Positions 31,382 through 44,056 of a DNA stretch of 64,000 nucleotides are shown here, one piece after another. Made by a program: the position numbers and the translations under genes. Where the stretch lies: NCBI GenBank assembly GCA_021521415.1, contig JAIQDT010000225.1, positions 930,001 through 994,000 of the forward strand, in the 5' to 3' direction. The notes beneath the pieces were generated by a model that worked only from the letters and a program-made list of their open reading frames with translations, did not search any database and was not told where the DNA came from. The stretch comes from Bidens hawaiensis (lineage: Eukaryota; Streptophyta; Magnoliopsida; Asterales; Asteraceae). Position 1 is the stretch's first letter; each line of letters begins with the position of its first letter.

Positions 31382-33681
31382 TGTAACGATTCCGACGAAA
31401 CCAGATATGCCCTAACCGGTAGACAATAGTTACGTTATATTTAATGTCGGGTACATGAATTACCATAGTAATTATACGAGAATACATGGTTCACTGTATT
31501 GATTGTACGTGAATATATAATTCATCGTATTGAATATGCGATTAATCGATCGATAGTTATTGAAACCCGAACGAATCGAGGGTTCAATTATAGACGATAT
31601 CTATAATATTTAGTGATTTTACGAAGCATTAATGCTTCGGGATAAGTAAAGTACAGCACAGAAAAAGAATTTTCGATTTAATTGTACGTCGGTACGTTAA
31701 ATGAAACCTTTAATACCAAACCGAGCAAGAGACAATCAATCAAGCCGAAAAAGATGCGCAATAATTAATAATATGATGTTTTAAGTTAATAAATGTCATG
31801 GTTTAAGTTTTTAAAGTTTTTAAATCGGTTTTATATAAATTTCATTTTTAAGCCGAAAACGACCGTTTTAGCCTCGTTTTAAGCCGAATTAGACATTTAA
31901 CCGAAAAACGAACTGAACCAGATTATCCAAAACATTATCCGGATTTCCGAAATCCAAACATGTGGCTAAGAATAGAGAGGTGGGTCCCACCCCACCCCCT
32001 ATCTAAACCGATCGGACCAAAGGGGATATCCCCAAGCCCTTTATTCTTTTTTTACAAGCATTCAATCTCCTTCTTCAATTCTCTCCACAAGATCATCTAA
32101 AAACCCGAGTTTTTATCAAGAAAACCGAGGTAAAAACCGAGTTATTTACGTGTTCATCTTCGTTTCTTGAGTTTATCTACAAGAAAATGAGGTTTCAATG
32201 ATGAAAACCGATTCTTGCATGATCAAGTGATGTATACGGGTTATACAAGGGATTTTTGTCCAAGAAAGGAGTTAAATGAACCAAAAACCAATTTTTACGG
32301 TTTAAACTTTAGTTTTGAAACAATAACCGAAACTATAGTGTAAGAGGCTTGATTGTGAGTGTAACTTGCTTGGTATTATGGTATGTTGGTTGTAGGTTCT
32401 GTATTTAGTGGTAGATAAGGCGGAAAGACGAGTGTGTAGCTTGTAGTGGCGGAAAACAAAAGGTATATTCGGTTTATGTTCGGTTATGAGTGTTTTGGGA
32501 CAGATTGTGGTGCGTTTAGAGTTAGGTAATGAAATTTTACAGAGGTGTTAAATACATGAAAATATGAGTTCTGTGAATTTTTGGTAATTTTTGGACAAAG
32601 GATGAATATTTGGTGAATTTAATGCTCGGTTTTGGCTAAAAATGGTGAAAAATAGTTAAATATCATGAAAATTTCTGGAAAATTGCAGATAAGCTTTTTA
32701 TATCGTGTAAAAGTCACACACAAAATTTTAGGTCAGTTGGAGAAGTCTAAGTAGGCTTTTCGGTTAAACGAGTTCTAGGGTTTTCTAGCTTGGTTTTAGT
32801 GAAAATGGCATGTAAAAAGAGATTTTGATTCTGGAAAAATTACAGGGGACTATGTGGATGGCAGGGGACATCCAGGAAAAATTTGGGATTTTTCTAAGTT
32901 CGTTTGGTATTTACGACATATTTAGTGTTTAAATGGTGTTTAGAAATAGATAATTAAATTTTAAATATAAAAATTAATTCTGGAAATATTTTTATAAAAT
33001 TCCCCATTGTCAAAAAGTGATTTGTGCAAAATTTCAAGATCCGAGACTAAACGGATAATTATTTGTGCTAAAAAGAAAATAAAAACAAACTTTTAAAGCT
33101 TAAAACGCGTAAACCGGTAAAGCTCGCCTAACGAGCTGACTGGTGTATAAAAACCCTAAAAATGAACTATTTTCATATAACTGAGTTAAACAAGTAAAAA
33201 TAAATCATCCGAAAATAATTCGGATGATTTGGGTAATTTTATTCGATAAAACAGTTTCCGGTGCACTAAAGACGGAAACGGGTCCCGCGGCCAATCGGGG
33301 AGTCTAAACCGAGTTCTAATTTCACAACTTTTATTAAATTATAAGTCAACTACTATTTTCGGGTCGTGTGTGACCAAACTCATTTTGAAACGTAAAATCG
33401 GATATCCGTGATAGGCACGCAAAACGGGGAAAACAAACTAGTAGTAATTTTGACTATTAAACTCTAAACGATATCACAATCTGAGTCCGGATAAGTGTTT
33501 CTGGGTTAACATTGCCCCCGGAATGGGTACAGCACTGGGTTAACAGTGTCCTCAGATGTACTGGTTAACACGGTTAAAGATTATATAAACTATAATTGTA
33601 TAATAACGATCGTAGGGATCATATTACAGATTGGACGTGTTAACTGATAATGATTGTTGTTACCTGCTTGCATGTGCTAAG

Positions 33682-34421
33682 GTGAGTTTCACGAGCCCCT
33701 TTTTCTGAATTGTTTTTAAATATTTTCCCGGGGCGGAAAGCATGTTACTATTGAAATGTTTAAGTACATACTGAACGCGTGGACTTGCGTGTATTTATAA
33801 ATATTTGATTATACGGGAATCGTACGGAATGGGTACAGTACTGGGTTAACAGTGTCCCCAGATGTCCCTAGAAGTGTTTCTGGGTTAACATTGCCCCCGG
33901 AATGGGTACATTACTGGGTTAACAGTGTCCCCACATGTCCCTAGAAGTGTTTCTGGGTTAACATTGCCCCCGGAATGGGTACAGTACTGGGTTAACAGTG
34001 TCCCCAGATGTCCCTAGAAGTGTTTCTGGGTTAACATTGCCCCCGGAATGGGTACATTACTGGGTTAACAGTGTCCCCAGATGTCCCTAGAAGTGTTTCT
34101 GGGTTAACATTGCCCCCGGAATGGGTACAGTACTGGGTTAACAGTGTCCCCAGATGTCCCTAGAAGTGTTTCTGGGTTAACATTGCCCCCGGGATGGGTA
34201 CTGTACTGGGTTAACAGTGTCCCCAGATGTCCTTAGAAGTGTTTCTGGGTTAACATTGCCCCCGGAACGGGTACAGTACTGGGTTAACAGAGGTTTCACT
34301 TGTGGGCTCAGCATAATTACATCGATAATATTATATTATGATATGGATTTATCGTGGTTTACTCAAATTGTGAAACTCACAAACTATTCGTAGTTGACCC
34401 GTTTTCTCACATGCTTTTCAG
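33682..34421 (+). other. Putative LTR leader intron with tandem array (nested element 2)
   Basis: The donor is CTAAG|GTGAGTTTC and the acceptor ATGCTTTTCAG, with TAGTTGAC upstream; 740 nt, longer than its relatives because of the array. The 3' LTR has lost the donor by deletion. Confidence 0.5.
33828..34290 (+). repeat. 73-bp tandem array in LTR
   Basis: There are about 6.3 units of exactly 73 bp (unit starts at 33871, 33944, 34017, 34090, 34163 and 34236). Each contains TTTCTGGGTTAACATTGCC and ACTGGGTTAACAGTGTCC, so each unit holds two CTGGGTTAACA half-units. Nested element 1 has just two related units, in a different place (20645-20785). Here the array replaces ~220 bp of intron sequence and joins at a GGAA-like microhomology. 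Confidence 0.95.
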
Positions 34422-34690
34422 GTACAATTAAGATGAAATGATTGCTTACGTGCTAAGTGCTTGATGTGTGTAAGATTTGCGTGTGGGATGTTAGGATACA
34501 TCATATTAAATAGAATTATGTATCATATTGTATGATGTGTGTATCACCTAGACGGTAATGAAATATGAGATAATGTAATTTGAAGTATATTAATGTATTC
34601 AGTTTTATTTATAAACAATGTGGTTGATATCAGAGGTGTCTGTTGCATCCCGTTTACGTTTCCGCTGCGGTTACGGGGTGTTACAGAAGT

Positions 34691-34702
34691 TGGTATCAGA
34701 GC
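34691..34702 (+). other. Primer-binding site, nested element 2
   Basis: TGGTATCAGAGC lies five bases after the LTR, as in nested element 1. Confidence 0.92.
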
Positions 34703-37700
34703 CATTGGTTATAAAGAATTAGGATGTCTTTAAAAGATACCTAAAATATAACCAGTAGCTCAAGTATTATAGGATCTGAATATCAACTAATAATTTATAG
34801 TGACGAGATCTGGATGAACTTGGATGGACAAGTGAGTTATTATGGTCCGGAACATAATAACAGACTTGTCTGCACGAGGGAATTCAGGGGAAGTCACGGG
34901 GTACATTAATAGGTAAAAATGGCAACATATGTGTAAAGTATATAATATTATTTATGCGTGCTAATGTGTATATATATATGTACGTATCTTATGGGTACAT
35001 GTATTAAGAAATAGGACCCGGATAAGGAACCGGGGGATGACATAATAAAAGTACCAAGGATGCTGAAATTTCTAAAGCATCGGTTGATGATAAGTCTGAC
35101 TTATCGGGCCATAGTTATGATAGTACCAAATTAGATCTCCCGTTTGACATTAACCAGAAATATCTAGTAACCGTCACTCCCAATCAAAATTGATAAATCC
35201 CTTACCCTACCAACACCAGTACCGTATATCCTAATAACCCCCTATGTTCACCCGAACCGACGACCCTCACGTACGGGCGGACCTGTACCTGAACCCATTC
35301 TTATTCCATTAAGGTAAAAAAAAAAAAATTTGATAATAAATGAGCAGATAAAAATAATATATAGAAATATATATATATGTATTTCTCACTCTCAAACATA
35401 TGAGTCTTACCACCTCCAGATCGAGAATCACCGATTTTAGCGAACCTAGAACGCCTGAGGACATTGACTGAGCAAGTGATAGAGTGTCCCATAATAGTAA
35501 TTGATAATATTTGAAGGCAACATGGGTTGCGCGATTACCTTGAACCGTGCAACTCCCTATGTTATCCTTACATCCGGTAGATGCCTATACCCATGTATAC
35601 TCGAATAGAATGATTACCCATACACAAAGAGGTGTTGGAATCATTATAGCATAGTTGGTTGTTTGTTCGTAGGTGGTATACCGTGTATGCCGGATATACA
35701 AATAGACACGGATATTATAACTCCGTGGTACGTAATCGTTTGGTGCTCACGGTGAGCATGTATCGGTTATACTGACATGCAGAAGGATATTGAAATCAAG
35801 CATATTAAACATTAATCTTTGTTGAGAAAGATCTATATGTCAGTTGGTGACAAGGGTTATGAAACATATTTAAACGTTAACCGACATCAGGTTAAGTCCA
35901 TATGTTATTATATTGTGGGACATATATACTAGATACTGGTATGTGTAATATGTATGATAATATTTGGTGCGTATGTATACCTGCTGTTATGATTGAGCTG
36001 GTAACGAGTTATACGGTGAGATTAGTATTGATTACTACGTACGGGATGGGTACGGCAGAATGACATAAAAAGAATAACTCCAATGATGGAGATTGATATG
36101 ATTCAGTTGATTGCTCAAAGATAGCAGATGATAATACCGAATGACGTATCACAGATCACTGCTAGTGTTGATGTAAATGTGATCGCAGAATTATGGATCG
36201 AGCAATCACATGAATAGAAATATTTCAATTCTTAGTGGTATTACTAAAAGTGATAATGTCCCACCCATTACTATTATGACTACAAGTATTAGTTATAAAC
36301 TTAACATGAATAGTAGTCGTAATGAATTAGATCCGGTATGAAGGATATGTTTGTTGGTTGTGTTAAGGAAATTATTAATAGTTTGCTGATGGTAAAGGGA
36401 GGAATAGATTAGCGAGTGGATAGAAAAGATCGAAATGGTTAAGGATATTGGTAAGAGTCTAGAACATGGTGTAGTGAAATATGCTACAGATATGTTGGTA
36501 GATTATGTTGTATCGTGATGGAACACGATGGTACAAAATTATAGTTAGAAAATTATTACTCAGATGATATGGTCAGAATTTAAAATTCTTGTGCTAGAGC
36601 ACTTTTATTCAAGTAATTAAGTTCAGAGATTGGAAACTGAGCTATGGCAGATAGAAATGTTGTGTGCTGATCACTTAGAACACGCTAATCGTTTGAAGGA
36701 ATTGTCATGTCTGGTAACATGGCTAATTACTCCTGAAACTAAGCAAAGTGAGCGCTATATTGGGGACTAACTCCATCGATAAGGAGTATAGTCAATCCTG
36801 TAAAATATACAACCTTTGGAAGGGTTGTGTCGCAAGCCAGCATTGATATATTTGACTCTATGGGAAGCGGAATGGAAGGACGTTAGGTGAGACGTCGAGT
36901 GTTAAAGAAGAGAAATGATAAAGGAATAGTGCAAGATAGGCTTTTGAATAAGTAGGTATGTCCTACAACCCAAAATTATACTAAGACTAGTTCTGGTGTG
37001 AAAACATGAACCGCATGAAGGGTCCTTCCCGAAATGTGGAAAATATGGTTATCGGCAGGAAGAAGAATGTCGAGTGATAGTAGGCCACAGGTGTGGTAAA
37101 GATGGACGTAATGCCCCAATTGTAGAACCAATTGAAGCCATGTGAACCGGCAACCCCAACCCATTCGTGTACAACCACTCCGAACCCAACAGCTTCAATA
37201 ACAATCCATCCAAAGAAACCAAATTATGCCAAACAGTTGTACTTGCTATGAATGTGGCAGTACAGAACGTTTCAAGAGAAATTGCCCGAAGTTGAACCAA
37301 GGTGTCGTGGGAAGACGAACCTCATGACAAGCATCAACCTCTGATCAAGCAAGGAGCCGTGCTTTTGTGAGTAATTCGAATATAGCACGTCATGATCCAA
37401 AGGTGGTATTAAATATGTTGTAGTTTTAAATCAATAGGCTTCAGTGATATTTTTACGGTCGCCGATAGAAGTTAGTTCCTGTTAACCTCCTACCATTTGG
37501 AAAGATACCGATTAGTGAAACTATAGAACCCTATACTGTAGAATCGCTAACGGTAAATCCCTAATGGTTAACTAAATTGTTCGGAATTGTCCTATTATTC
37601 TGAACGATTAACCTTTCCTTATTGACCTACGACCAGTAAAGTTAAGAAGTTTTGACGTAATAGTTAACATGGATTGGCTAACTCGACATGAAGCTGAAAT

Positions 37701-37779
37701 CAAATATGAAAAGAAGATGATTAGAAGCTCTCTTTCGGTCGATGAAGCGATTAGATACAGAGAAAAGTATTTAAAAGAA
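34703..37779 (+). pseudogene. gag: Degenerate gag-protease region, nested element 2
   Basis: It is collinear with 21728-24899 of nested element 1 and decayed in the same way. The zinc knuckle relic (37244-37285) again has Arg for His. A short (TA)n at about 34970 matches the longer one in the sister copy. No usable frame remains. Confidence 0.65.
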
Positions 37780-38275
37780 AACATATAGAAGATGTTTCGG
37801 TAATACGTAAATATCCAAAAGTTTTCCCAGAAGAACTTCCTGGATTACCGCCAACCCGACAGTTCGAATTCAGAATCGATTTAATACCTCAAGCTGGCCC
37901 TGTTGCTAAAGCATCTTACCGACTTGCACCAACTGAAATGCAAGAATTATTGGATAAGATGTTATACGACCTAGTTAGTCACCATGGGGTGCACCAGTGT
38001 TATTTGGGAAATGAAGGACGGAAGTGTTAGGATATGTATTGATTAGGGAGAATTGAATAAAGTGATGATCAAGAATAGGTATTCACTTCTTCGAAGTAAA
38101 TGATCTGTTTAACCAACTGCAAGGGGCGATGTATTCTTAGAAAATTGATCTTAGATATAGTTATCACCAAATGAAAAATCCAAGAGGAGGACGTTGCAAC
38201 AACGGCGTTTCGGACTCGTTACGGCTATTATGAATTCTTATTTATGCCGTTCGGGCTAAAAATGCGCCGGGCTGC
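37780..38275 (+). pseudogene. pol: Broken RT N-terminus, nested element 2
   Basis: RKYPKVFPEELPGLPP and SYRLAPTEMQELLDK are readable. The block RICID followed by TAG, and the TAG before [12 protein letters not shown], are at the same codons as in nested element 1. The shared lesions show a common defective ancestor. Confidence 0.82.
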
Positions 38276-38827
38276 ATGGACCTCATGAATCGAGTCTGTA
38301 AACCTTACCTCGACAAATTCTTCATCGTGTTTATTGACGATATTTTGATCTACTCGAAAAGTAAAGAAGAGCACGAGCAACACTTAAGAATAATTTTAGA
38401 GCTTCTGAATCAAGAGAAGTTGTATGCAAAATTCTCCAAGTGTAACTTCTGGTTACAAGAAGTGCAATTCCTCGGTCACGTTGTAAACCATCAAGGAATA
38501 CACGTTGATCCGAGTAAGGTTAAAGCAATTAAGAATTGGCAAGCGCCTAAATCGCCAAAGGAAATCCGCCAATTCTTAGGCTTAGCTGGATATTATCGTC
38601 GATTTATAGAGAACTTTTCCAGCATCGCCCAACCTTTAACTCTCCTGACTCAAAAAGATCGAAAGTATGAATGGGGAGAAGAGCAGGAAACGGCGTTTCA
38701 AACGTTAAAGCAAAAAAAAAAAAAAAAATTGTGCCAAGCGCCGATTTTAAGTCTCCCCGATGGAGACGATGGTTTTGTCGCGTATTGTGACGCATCGCGT
38801 AGAGGGTTAGGATGCGTGTTGATGTAG
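38276..38827 (+). CDS. pol: Intact RT thumb/connection segment, nested element 2
   Basis: These 183 codons are open and include the catalytic [35 protein letters not shown], the [16 protein letters not shown] motif and the start of RNase H ([13 protein letters not shown]). In 38276-38710 the DNA is clearly more diverged from nested element 1 than the sequence on either side, and it lacks the stops there. A run of 17 A (38712-38728) sits at the right junction and reads in frame as five Lys. A TAG replaces the CAG found in the sister copy at the end. Confidence 0.88.
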   Translation: MDLMNRVCKPYLDKFFIVFIDDILIYSKSKEEHEQHLRIILELLNQEKLYAKFSKCNFWLQEVQFLGHVVNHQGIHVDPSKVKAIKNWQAPKSPKEIRQFLGLAGYYRRFIENFSSIAQPLTLLTQKDRKYEWGEEQETAFQTLKQKKKKKLCQAPILSLPDGDDGFVAYCDASRRGLGCVLM

Positions 38828-39400
38828 AATAATAAGGTTATAGCCTATGCTTCCCGACAGTTAAAAGTACACGAGAAAAATTACACTACTCATGACTTAG
38901 AACTGGGAGCGGTTATCTTCGCACTTAAAATCTGGAGACATTATCTCTACGGTACGAAGTGCACCATCTTCACCGATCATAAAAGTTTGCAGCACATATT
39001 CGATCAGAAAGAACTGAATATGAGGCAACGAAGATGGGTCGAGTTGTTAAACAATTATGACTGTGATATCCGTTATCACCCCGGCAAGGCTAACGTCGTA
39101 GCCGATGCCTTGAGTAGGAAAGATCGGGTTAAGCCATTGCGAGTGCGAGCGCTGGGGATGATAGTCCAGTCGAACCTTTCGGACCTGATTCGAGTCGCTC
39201 AACGTGAGGCGTTGAAAGAGGAACAATTGGAAAAGGAGGGACTTTACGGCAATGAGAAGAATTTCGAACAGCGCGTGGACGAAATTCTCTATTTCAAAAA
39301 AAAAAATCGCGTTTGGATCCCGACCCTCCATGACCTTCGTGAATTAATCATGGACGAAGCGCATAGATCGAAATATTCCATACATCCGGGATCGGATTAG
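38828..39400 (+). pseudogene. pol: RNase H and integrase start, nested element 2
   Basis: After the TAG the frame continues with the [16 protein letters not shown] motif, the [15 protein letters not shown] block and [15 protein letters not shown], then [13 protein letters not shown] and [17 protein letters not shown], nearly identical to 25800-26372. The longest open stretch is 38987-39400. Confidence 0.88.
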
Positions 39401-40468
39401 ACTATTGATGATACGAATATCTGAAAGGATTTTATTAATGACCGAGTTTGGAGAAGGATATGGTTACGTATGTCGGTGAATATTTAAGTTATGCAAGAGA
39501 TAAGGTTGCACACCGAAAACCCTAGGGAACGCCACAACGACAGAAAATTCGCCAATGATAGTGGGAATAAATTACAATGGATTTCGGGACGCAAATTCCC
39601 AAGATATATCAAAGGCATGAGGTAAATTGGGTAATCGCGGATCGATTAACCAATCCTCGCATTTCATTCCAATCCATGACGATTACCACAATGAATTCTC
39701 GCCCAAATTCTTGATGGTGAAATGGTGTCTCGTCGTGGAGTACCATTTTCAATTATCTCAGATCGAAATAGTTATCCTACTTCCATTATTGGAAGGCGGG
39801 GAAGGAAGCATCGAGAGCTTGAAGCTTTCTATGGGTGAAGTAATTATCACCAATTTGTTAAATTGAAAATGGGCGTCAATCAAGCTATAAGATTTGAATT
39901 GATTCGAGAAAACAACCAATCGGATTTATAATATTTAAGATAAGTTGAAAGCAGCGCGAGATTGGCAAAGGATTTATGCCAACATTCAAAGGAAACCATT
40001 GTCACTGGAAAGAGGTGACAAGGCATTTTTAAGGCATCACCTTAGAGAGGTGATATGAGGTTTGGCAAAACCGAAAATAGCTCCTTAATATATTGGACCT
40101 CATGAGACTATCTCCATGATTGGTCATTTAGTTTATCCATTAAAGTACTCCAGGGGCTAAGTACTATACATGATGTTTTGCCATGTATACGGATTGAAAA
40201 GTACCTAAGCGACGAGGCAACGAAAGTACCAGTAATGGGGGTACTCATAGAAGACATGCCTGATATCATAAATAATTCCGTAGAGATAGTAGACGGGAAA
40301 ACTAAACAGTTTGGACACACCAAGCTTTATTGATTTAGATTAAGTGGAATTCACAGCGAGGACCAGATTATACCTGGTAACGCGAGGGTGAATTCTGAAG
40401 GAAAAACCCCCACCTTTCTCTCGGAAGGGGATAGTGGGCGAATAAAATTTCGAGGACGAAATTTCTTA
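39401..40468 (+). pseudogene. pol: Integrase remnants, nested element 2
   Basis: It is collinear with 26373-27438: the SINQSSHFIPIHDDY core block, ARDWQRIYANIQRKPL, and VEIVDGKTKQFGHTKL near the end. Frames are broken in the same way. It is followed by the polypurine tract (40469-40480). Confidence 0.7.
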
Positions 40469-40480
40469 ACGGGGGGAGAA

Positions 40481-42702
40481 TGTAACGATTCCGACGAAAC
40501 CAGATATGCCCTAACCGGTAGACAATAGTTACGTTATATTTAATGTCGGGTACATGAATTACCATAGTAATTATACGAGAATACATGGTTCACTGTATTG
40601 ATTGTACGTGAATATATAATTCATCGTATTGAATATGCGATTAATCGATCGATAGTTATTGAAACCCGAATGAATCGAGGGTTCAATTATAGATGATATC
40701 TATAATATTTAGTGATTTTACGAAGCATTAATGCTTCGGGATAAGTAAAGTACGGCACAGAAAAATAATTTTCGATTTAATTGTACGTCGGTACGTTAAA
40801 TGAAACCTTTAATACCAAACCGAGCAAGAGACAATCAATCAAGCCGAAAAAGATGCGCAATAATTAATAATATGATGTTTTAAGTTAATAAATGTCATGG
40901 TTTAAGTTTTTAAAGTTTTTAAATCGGTTTTATATAAATTTCATTTTTAAGCCGAAAACGACCGTTTTAGCCTCGTTTTAAGCCGAATTAGACATTTAAC
41001 CGAAAAACGAACTGAATCAGATTATCCAAAACATTATCCGGATTTCCGAAATCCAAACATGTGGCTAAGAATAGAGAGGTGGGTCCCACCCCACCCCCCT
41101 ATCTAAACCGATTGGACCAAAGGGGATATCCCCAAGCCCTTTATTCTTTTTTTACAAGCATTCAATCTCCTTCTTCAATTCTCTCCACAAGATCATCAAA
41201 AAACCCGAGTTTTTAGCAAGAAAACCGAGGTAAAAACCGAGTTATTTACGTGTTCATCTTCGTTTCTTGAGTTTATTTGCAAGAAAATGAGGTTTCAATA
41301 ATGAAAACCGATTCTTGCATGATCAAGTGATGTATACGGGTTATACAAGGGATCTTGGTCCAAGAAAGGAGTTAAATGAACCAAAAACGAATTTTTACGG
41401 TTTAAACTTTAGTTTTGAAACAATAACCGAAACTATAGTGTAAGAGGCTTGATTGTGAGTGTAACTTGCTTGGTATTGTGGTATGTTGGTTGTAGGTTCT
41501 GTATTTAGTGGTAGATAAGGCGGAAAGACGAGTGTGTAGCTTGTAGTGGCGGAAAACAAAAGGTATATTCGGTTTATGTTCGGTTATGAGTGTTTTGGGA
41601 CAGATTGTGGTGCGTTTAGAGATAGGTCATGAAATTTTACAGAGGTGTTAAATACATGAAAATATGAGTTCTGTGAATTTTTGGTAATTTTTGGACAAAG
41701 GATGAATATTTGGTGAATTTAATGCTCGGTTTTGGCTAAAAATGGTGAAAAATAGTTAAATATCATGAAAAATTCTAGAAAATTGCAGATAATCTTTTTA
41801 TATCATGTAAAAGTCACACACAAAATTTTAGGTCAGTTGAATAAGTCTAAGTAGGCTTTTCGGTTAACGAGTTCTAGGGTTTTCTAGCTCGGTTTTAGTA
41901 AAAATGGCATGTAAAAAAAGATTTTGGTTCTGGAAAAATTACAGGGGACTATGTGGATGGCAGGGGACATCCAAGAAAAATTTGGGATTTTTCTAAGGTC
42001 GTTTGGTATTTACGACATATTTAGTGTTTAAATGGTGTTTAAAAATAGATAAATAAATTTTAAATATAAAAATTAATTCTGGAAATATTTTTATAAAATT
42101 TCCCACTGTCAAAAAGTGATTTGTGCAAAATTTCAAGATCCGAGACTAAACGGATAATTATTTGTGCTAAAAAGAAAATAAAAACTTTCTGGGTTAACAT
42201 TGCCCCCGGAATGGGTACTGTACTGGGTTAACAGTATCCCCAGATGTCCTTAGAAGTGTTTCTGGGTTAACATTGCCCCCGGAACGGGTACAGTACTGGG
42301 TTAACAGAGGTTTCACTTGTGGGCTCAGCATAATTACATCGATAATATTATATTATGATATGGATTTATCATGGTTTACTCAAATTGTGAAACTCACCAA
42401 CTATTCGTAGTTGACCCGTTTTCTCACATGCTTTTCAGGTACAATTAAGATGAAGTGATTGCTTACGTGCTAAGTGCTTGATGTGTGTAAGATTTGCGTG
42501 TGGGATGTTAGGATACATTATATTAAATAGAATTATGTATCATATTGTATGATGTGTATATCACCTAGACGGTATTGAAATATGAGATAATGTAATTTGA
42601 AGTATATTAATGTATTCAGTTTTCTTTATAAACAATGTGGTTGATATCAGAGGTGTCTGTTGCATCCCGTTTACGTTTCCGCTGCGGTTACGGGGTGTTA
42701 CA
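40481..42702 (+). repeat. 3' LTR of nested element 2, internally deleted
   Basis: 2,222 bp. It follows the 5' LTR closely to about 42185, then jumps to the penultimate 73-bp unit, losing 1,082 bp including the intron donor. The two remaining units carry the same variants as the last two of the 5' LTR (TACTGTACT, CCTTAGAAG, GGAACGGG), which fixes where the deletion ended. Confidence 0.95.
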
Positions 42703-42707
42703 GAATA

Positions 42708-43148
42708 AACCTGCTACTTTTGACTCTACTGTCGAACTCGCAGAGATGGTTTATGAAGACCTGGCTGTGGATGATGTTGTGGTAGAAGAAGAGAAGAAAG
42801 ATAAGAAGTGGGTCAATCATACTAAGCGACTCGGTACTCAATTATAGAACCCTAAGAACAAGCAGCCGAGATTTTGGGAGAAGAGGCCGTGTAAGACATG
42901 TGAAAAGATGCATGGGGGTAAGTGCAAGTGGGGTAAAGGATCTGATGTTTGTCATAAGTGTGGTAAGGCCCGCGGAGGGGAGTGCGGGCTTGGGTCGAAT
43001 GCCTGTTATAAGTGTTGAAAGGTGGGGCATTATGCTCCCGATTGTATTGCAAAACCCGCATGTTACAAGTGCGGTAAGCCGGGCCATTTTGCCAAGGAAT
43101 GCACCGATGGTGGAGCTGGAGGGAGTGGAAAGAATGATGTTGATTAGA
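42708..43148 (+). pseudogene. gag: Host Gypsy gag, piece 3 with four zinc knuckles
   Basis: It resumes piece 2 in frame (KPATFDSTVELAEMVYEDL) once the GAATA copy is removed. After a stop it encodes four Cys-rich knuckles in tandem: CKTCEKMHGGKC, CHKCGKARGGEC (His replaced by Arg), CYKC-stop-KVGHYAPDC and CYKCGKPGHFAKEC. Multiple knuckles of this type occur in plant chromovirus gag. An internal TGA falls at the Gly position of the third knuckle, most simply GGA to TGA. Confidence 0.88.
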
Positions 43149-43199
43149 CTAGGCCGAGGACCAGAGCTTACATGTTAACCCAGGAACAAGTCGGGTGCG

Positions 43200-43493
43200 A
43201 ACAAAAGTTTCGTAGCCACCCCATTTAGTAAATTAGCTAAAATGAGATGTTGCCTAGTGTCTGAAACTTTTATAGTAGAAACCGCTAGTGACACCTAGGT
43301 TAAAATAATGAGAATGGTTAAGGACTGTAAGATAGAGTTAGAGGGACATGAGTTCCCTGTTGTCTTGTATGTTATGACCTTAGGAGGGTTCGATGTGGTT
43401 ATGGGAATGGATTGGTTATCTGAGTTTGAAGCTCAGATAGTGTGTAAGAGTAGGATAATAAGGTTAAGTCCTTGGATGGTAATGCGGTGACGG
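43200..43493 (+). pseudogene. pol: Host Gypsy protease
   Basis: It reads SETFIVETASDT, stop, then KDCKIELEGHEFPVVLYVMTLGGFDVVMGMDWLSEF. This is the C-terminal half of the retroviral-type protease (FDVVMGMDWL is the hallmark). The expected active-site Asp block upstream is decayed or frameshifted. Confidence 0.8.
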
Positions 43494-44056
43494 TTTATGG
43501 TGATAACAAAAGTTCTGGGCTTAATGTCATTTCGATGCTAAAAGCCGAGGGTTTGTTAAGGCGAGGGTGCGGTGCCTACCTGGCGTATGTTGTCAATGCT
43601 ACGGCCGAGACGAAAGAAATGAAAGATGTTCCTATTGTGCGCGACTACCCTGAAGTATTCCCTAAGGATCTTCTAGGGTTGCCACCGGAGCGAGAGAGAA
43701 TTCCAGATAGATTTAATACCAGGAGCCCAGCCTGTCGCGAAAGCGCCTTATCGTCTAGCGCCGTCCGAGATGAAAGAATTGATGTCCCAACTACAAGAAC
43801 TCCCCAACAAGGGTTTATTAGACCAAGTGTTTCCCCGTGGGGCACACCAGTATTATTTGTGAAGAAGAAGGATTGCAGTATGAGAATGTGCTTAGACTAT
43901 CACAAGTTGAACAAGCTTACGATAAAGAATAGATATCCTTTTCCAAGGATTGACGATCTGTTAGACCAATTGCAAGGTTCAATTTGGTTCTCGCGAATAG
44001 ATCTCAGATCAGGCTATCATCAGTTGAAGGTGAAAGAAGCAGACATCCTAAAAGAC
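43472..44056 (+). pseudogene. pol: Host Gypsy RT, first part
   Basis: It contains [20 protein letters not shown] (entry to RT), a frameshift near 43700-43740, [54 protein letters not shown] and [15 protein letters not shown] with a catalytic Asp. A reversed solo LTR cuts it at 44056; AAGAC (44052-44056) is repeated at 46632-46636. RT resumes at 46637 with a 1-nt frame offset. Confidence 0.9.

Larger units (their letters stand above)
31382..34685 (+). repeat. 5' LTR of nested element 2
   Basis: 3,304 bp, TGTAACGATT to GTGTTACA. It is a diverged subfamily of the LTR at 18541 (for example the region after the GTGGGTCCCACCCC block differs). It carries the 73-bp tandem array (33828-34290) inside the putative intron (33682-34421). 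Confidence 0.95.
31382..42702 (+). mobile_element. Nested Ty3/Gypsy element 2 (11.3 kb)
   Basis: This plus-strand element of 11,321 bp is of the same family as 18541-30618, with GAATA on both sides. The 5' LTR is 3,304 bp and the 3' LTR only 2,222 bp, because 1,082 bp (equivalent to 33087-34168) are missing from the 3' copy. Both LTRs share a rearrangement with a 73-bp array, so that predates insertion. The internal part shares many stops with nested element 1 but carries an intact, diverged RT segment, so it is a mosaic. Confidence 0.95.

Noticed and set aside
36976..37300. Three overlapping minus-strand frames (also 24115-24366)
   Set aside because: Antisense to the degenerate gag of the nested elements and present in both only because the copies are related.
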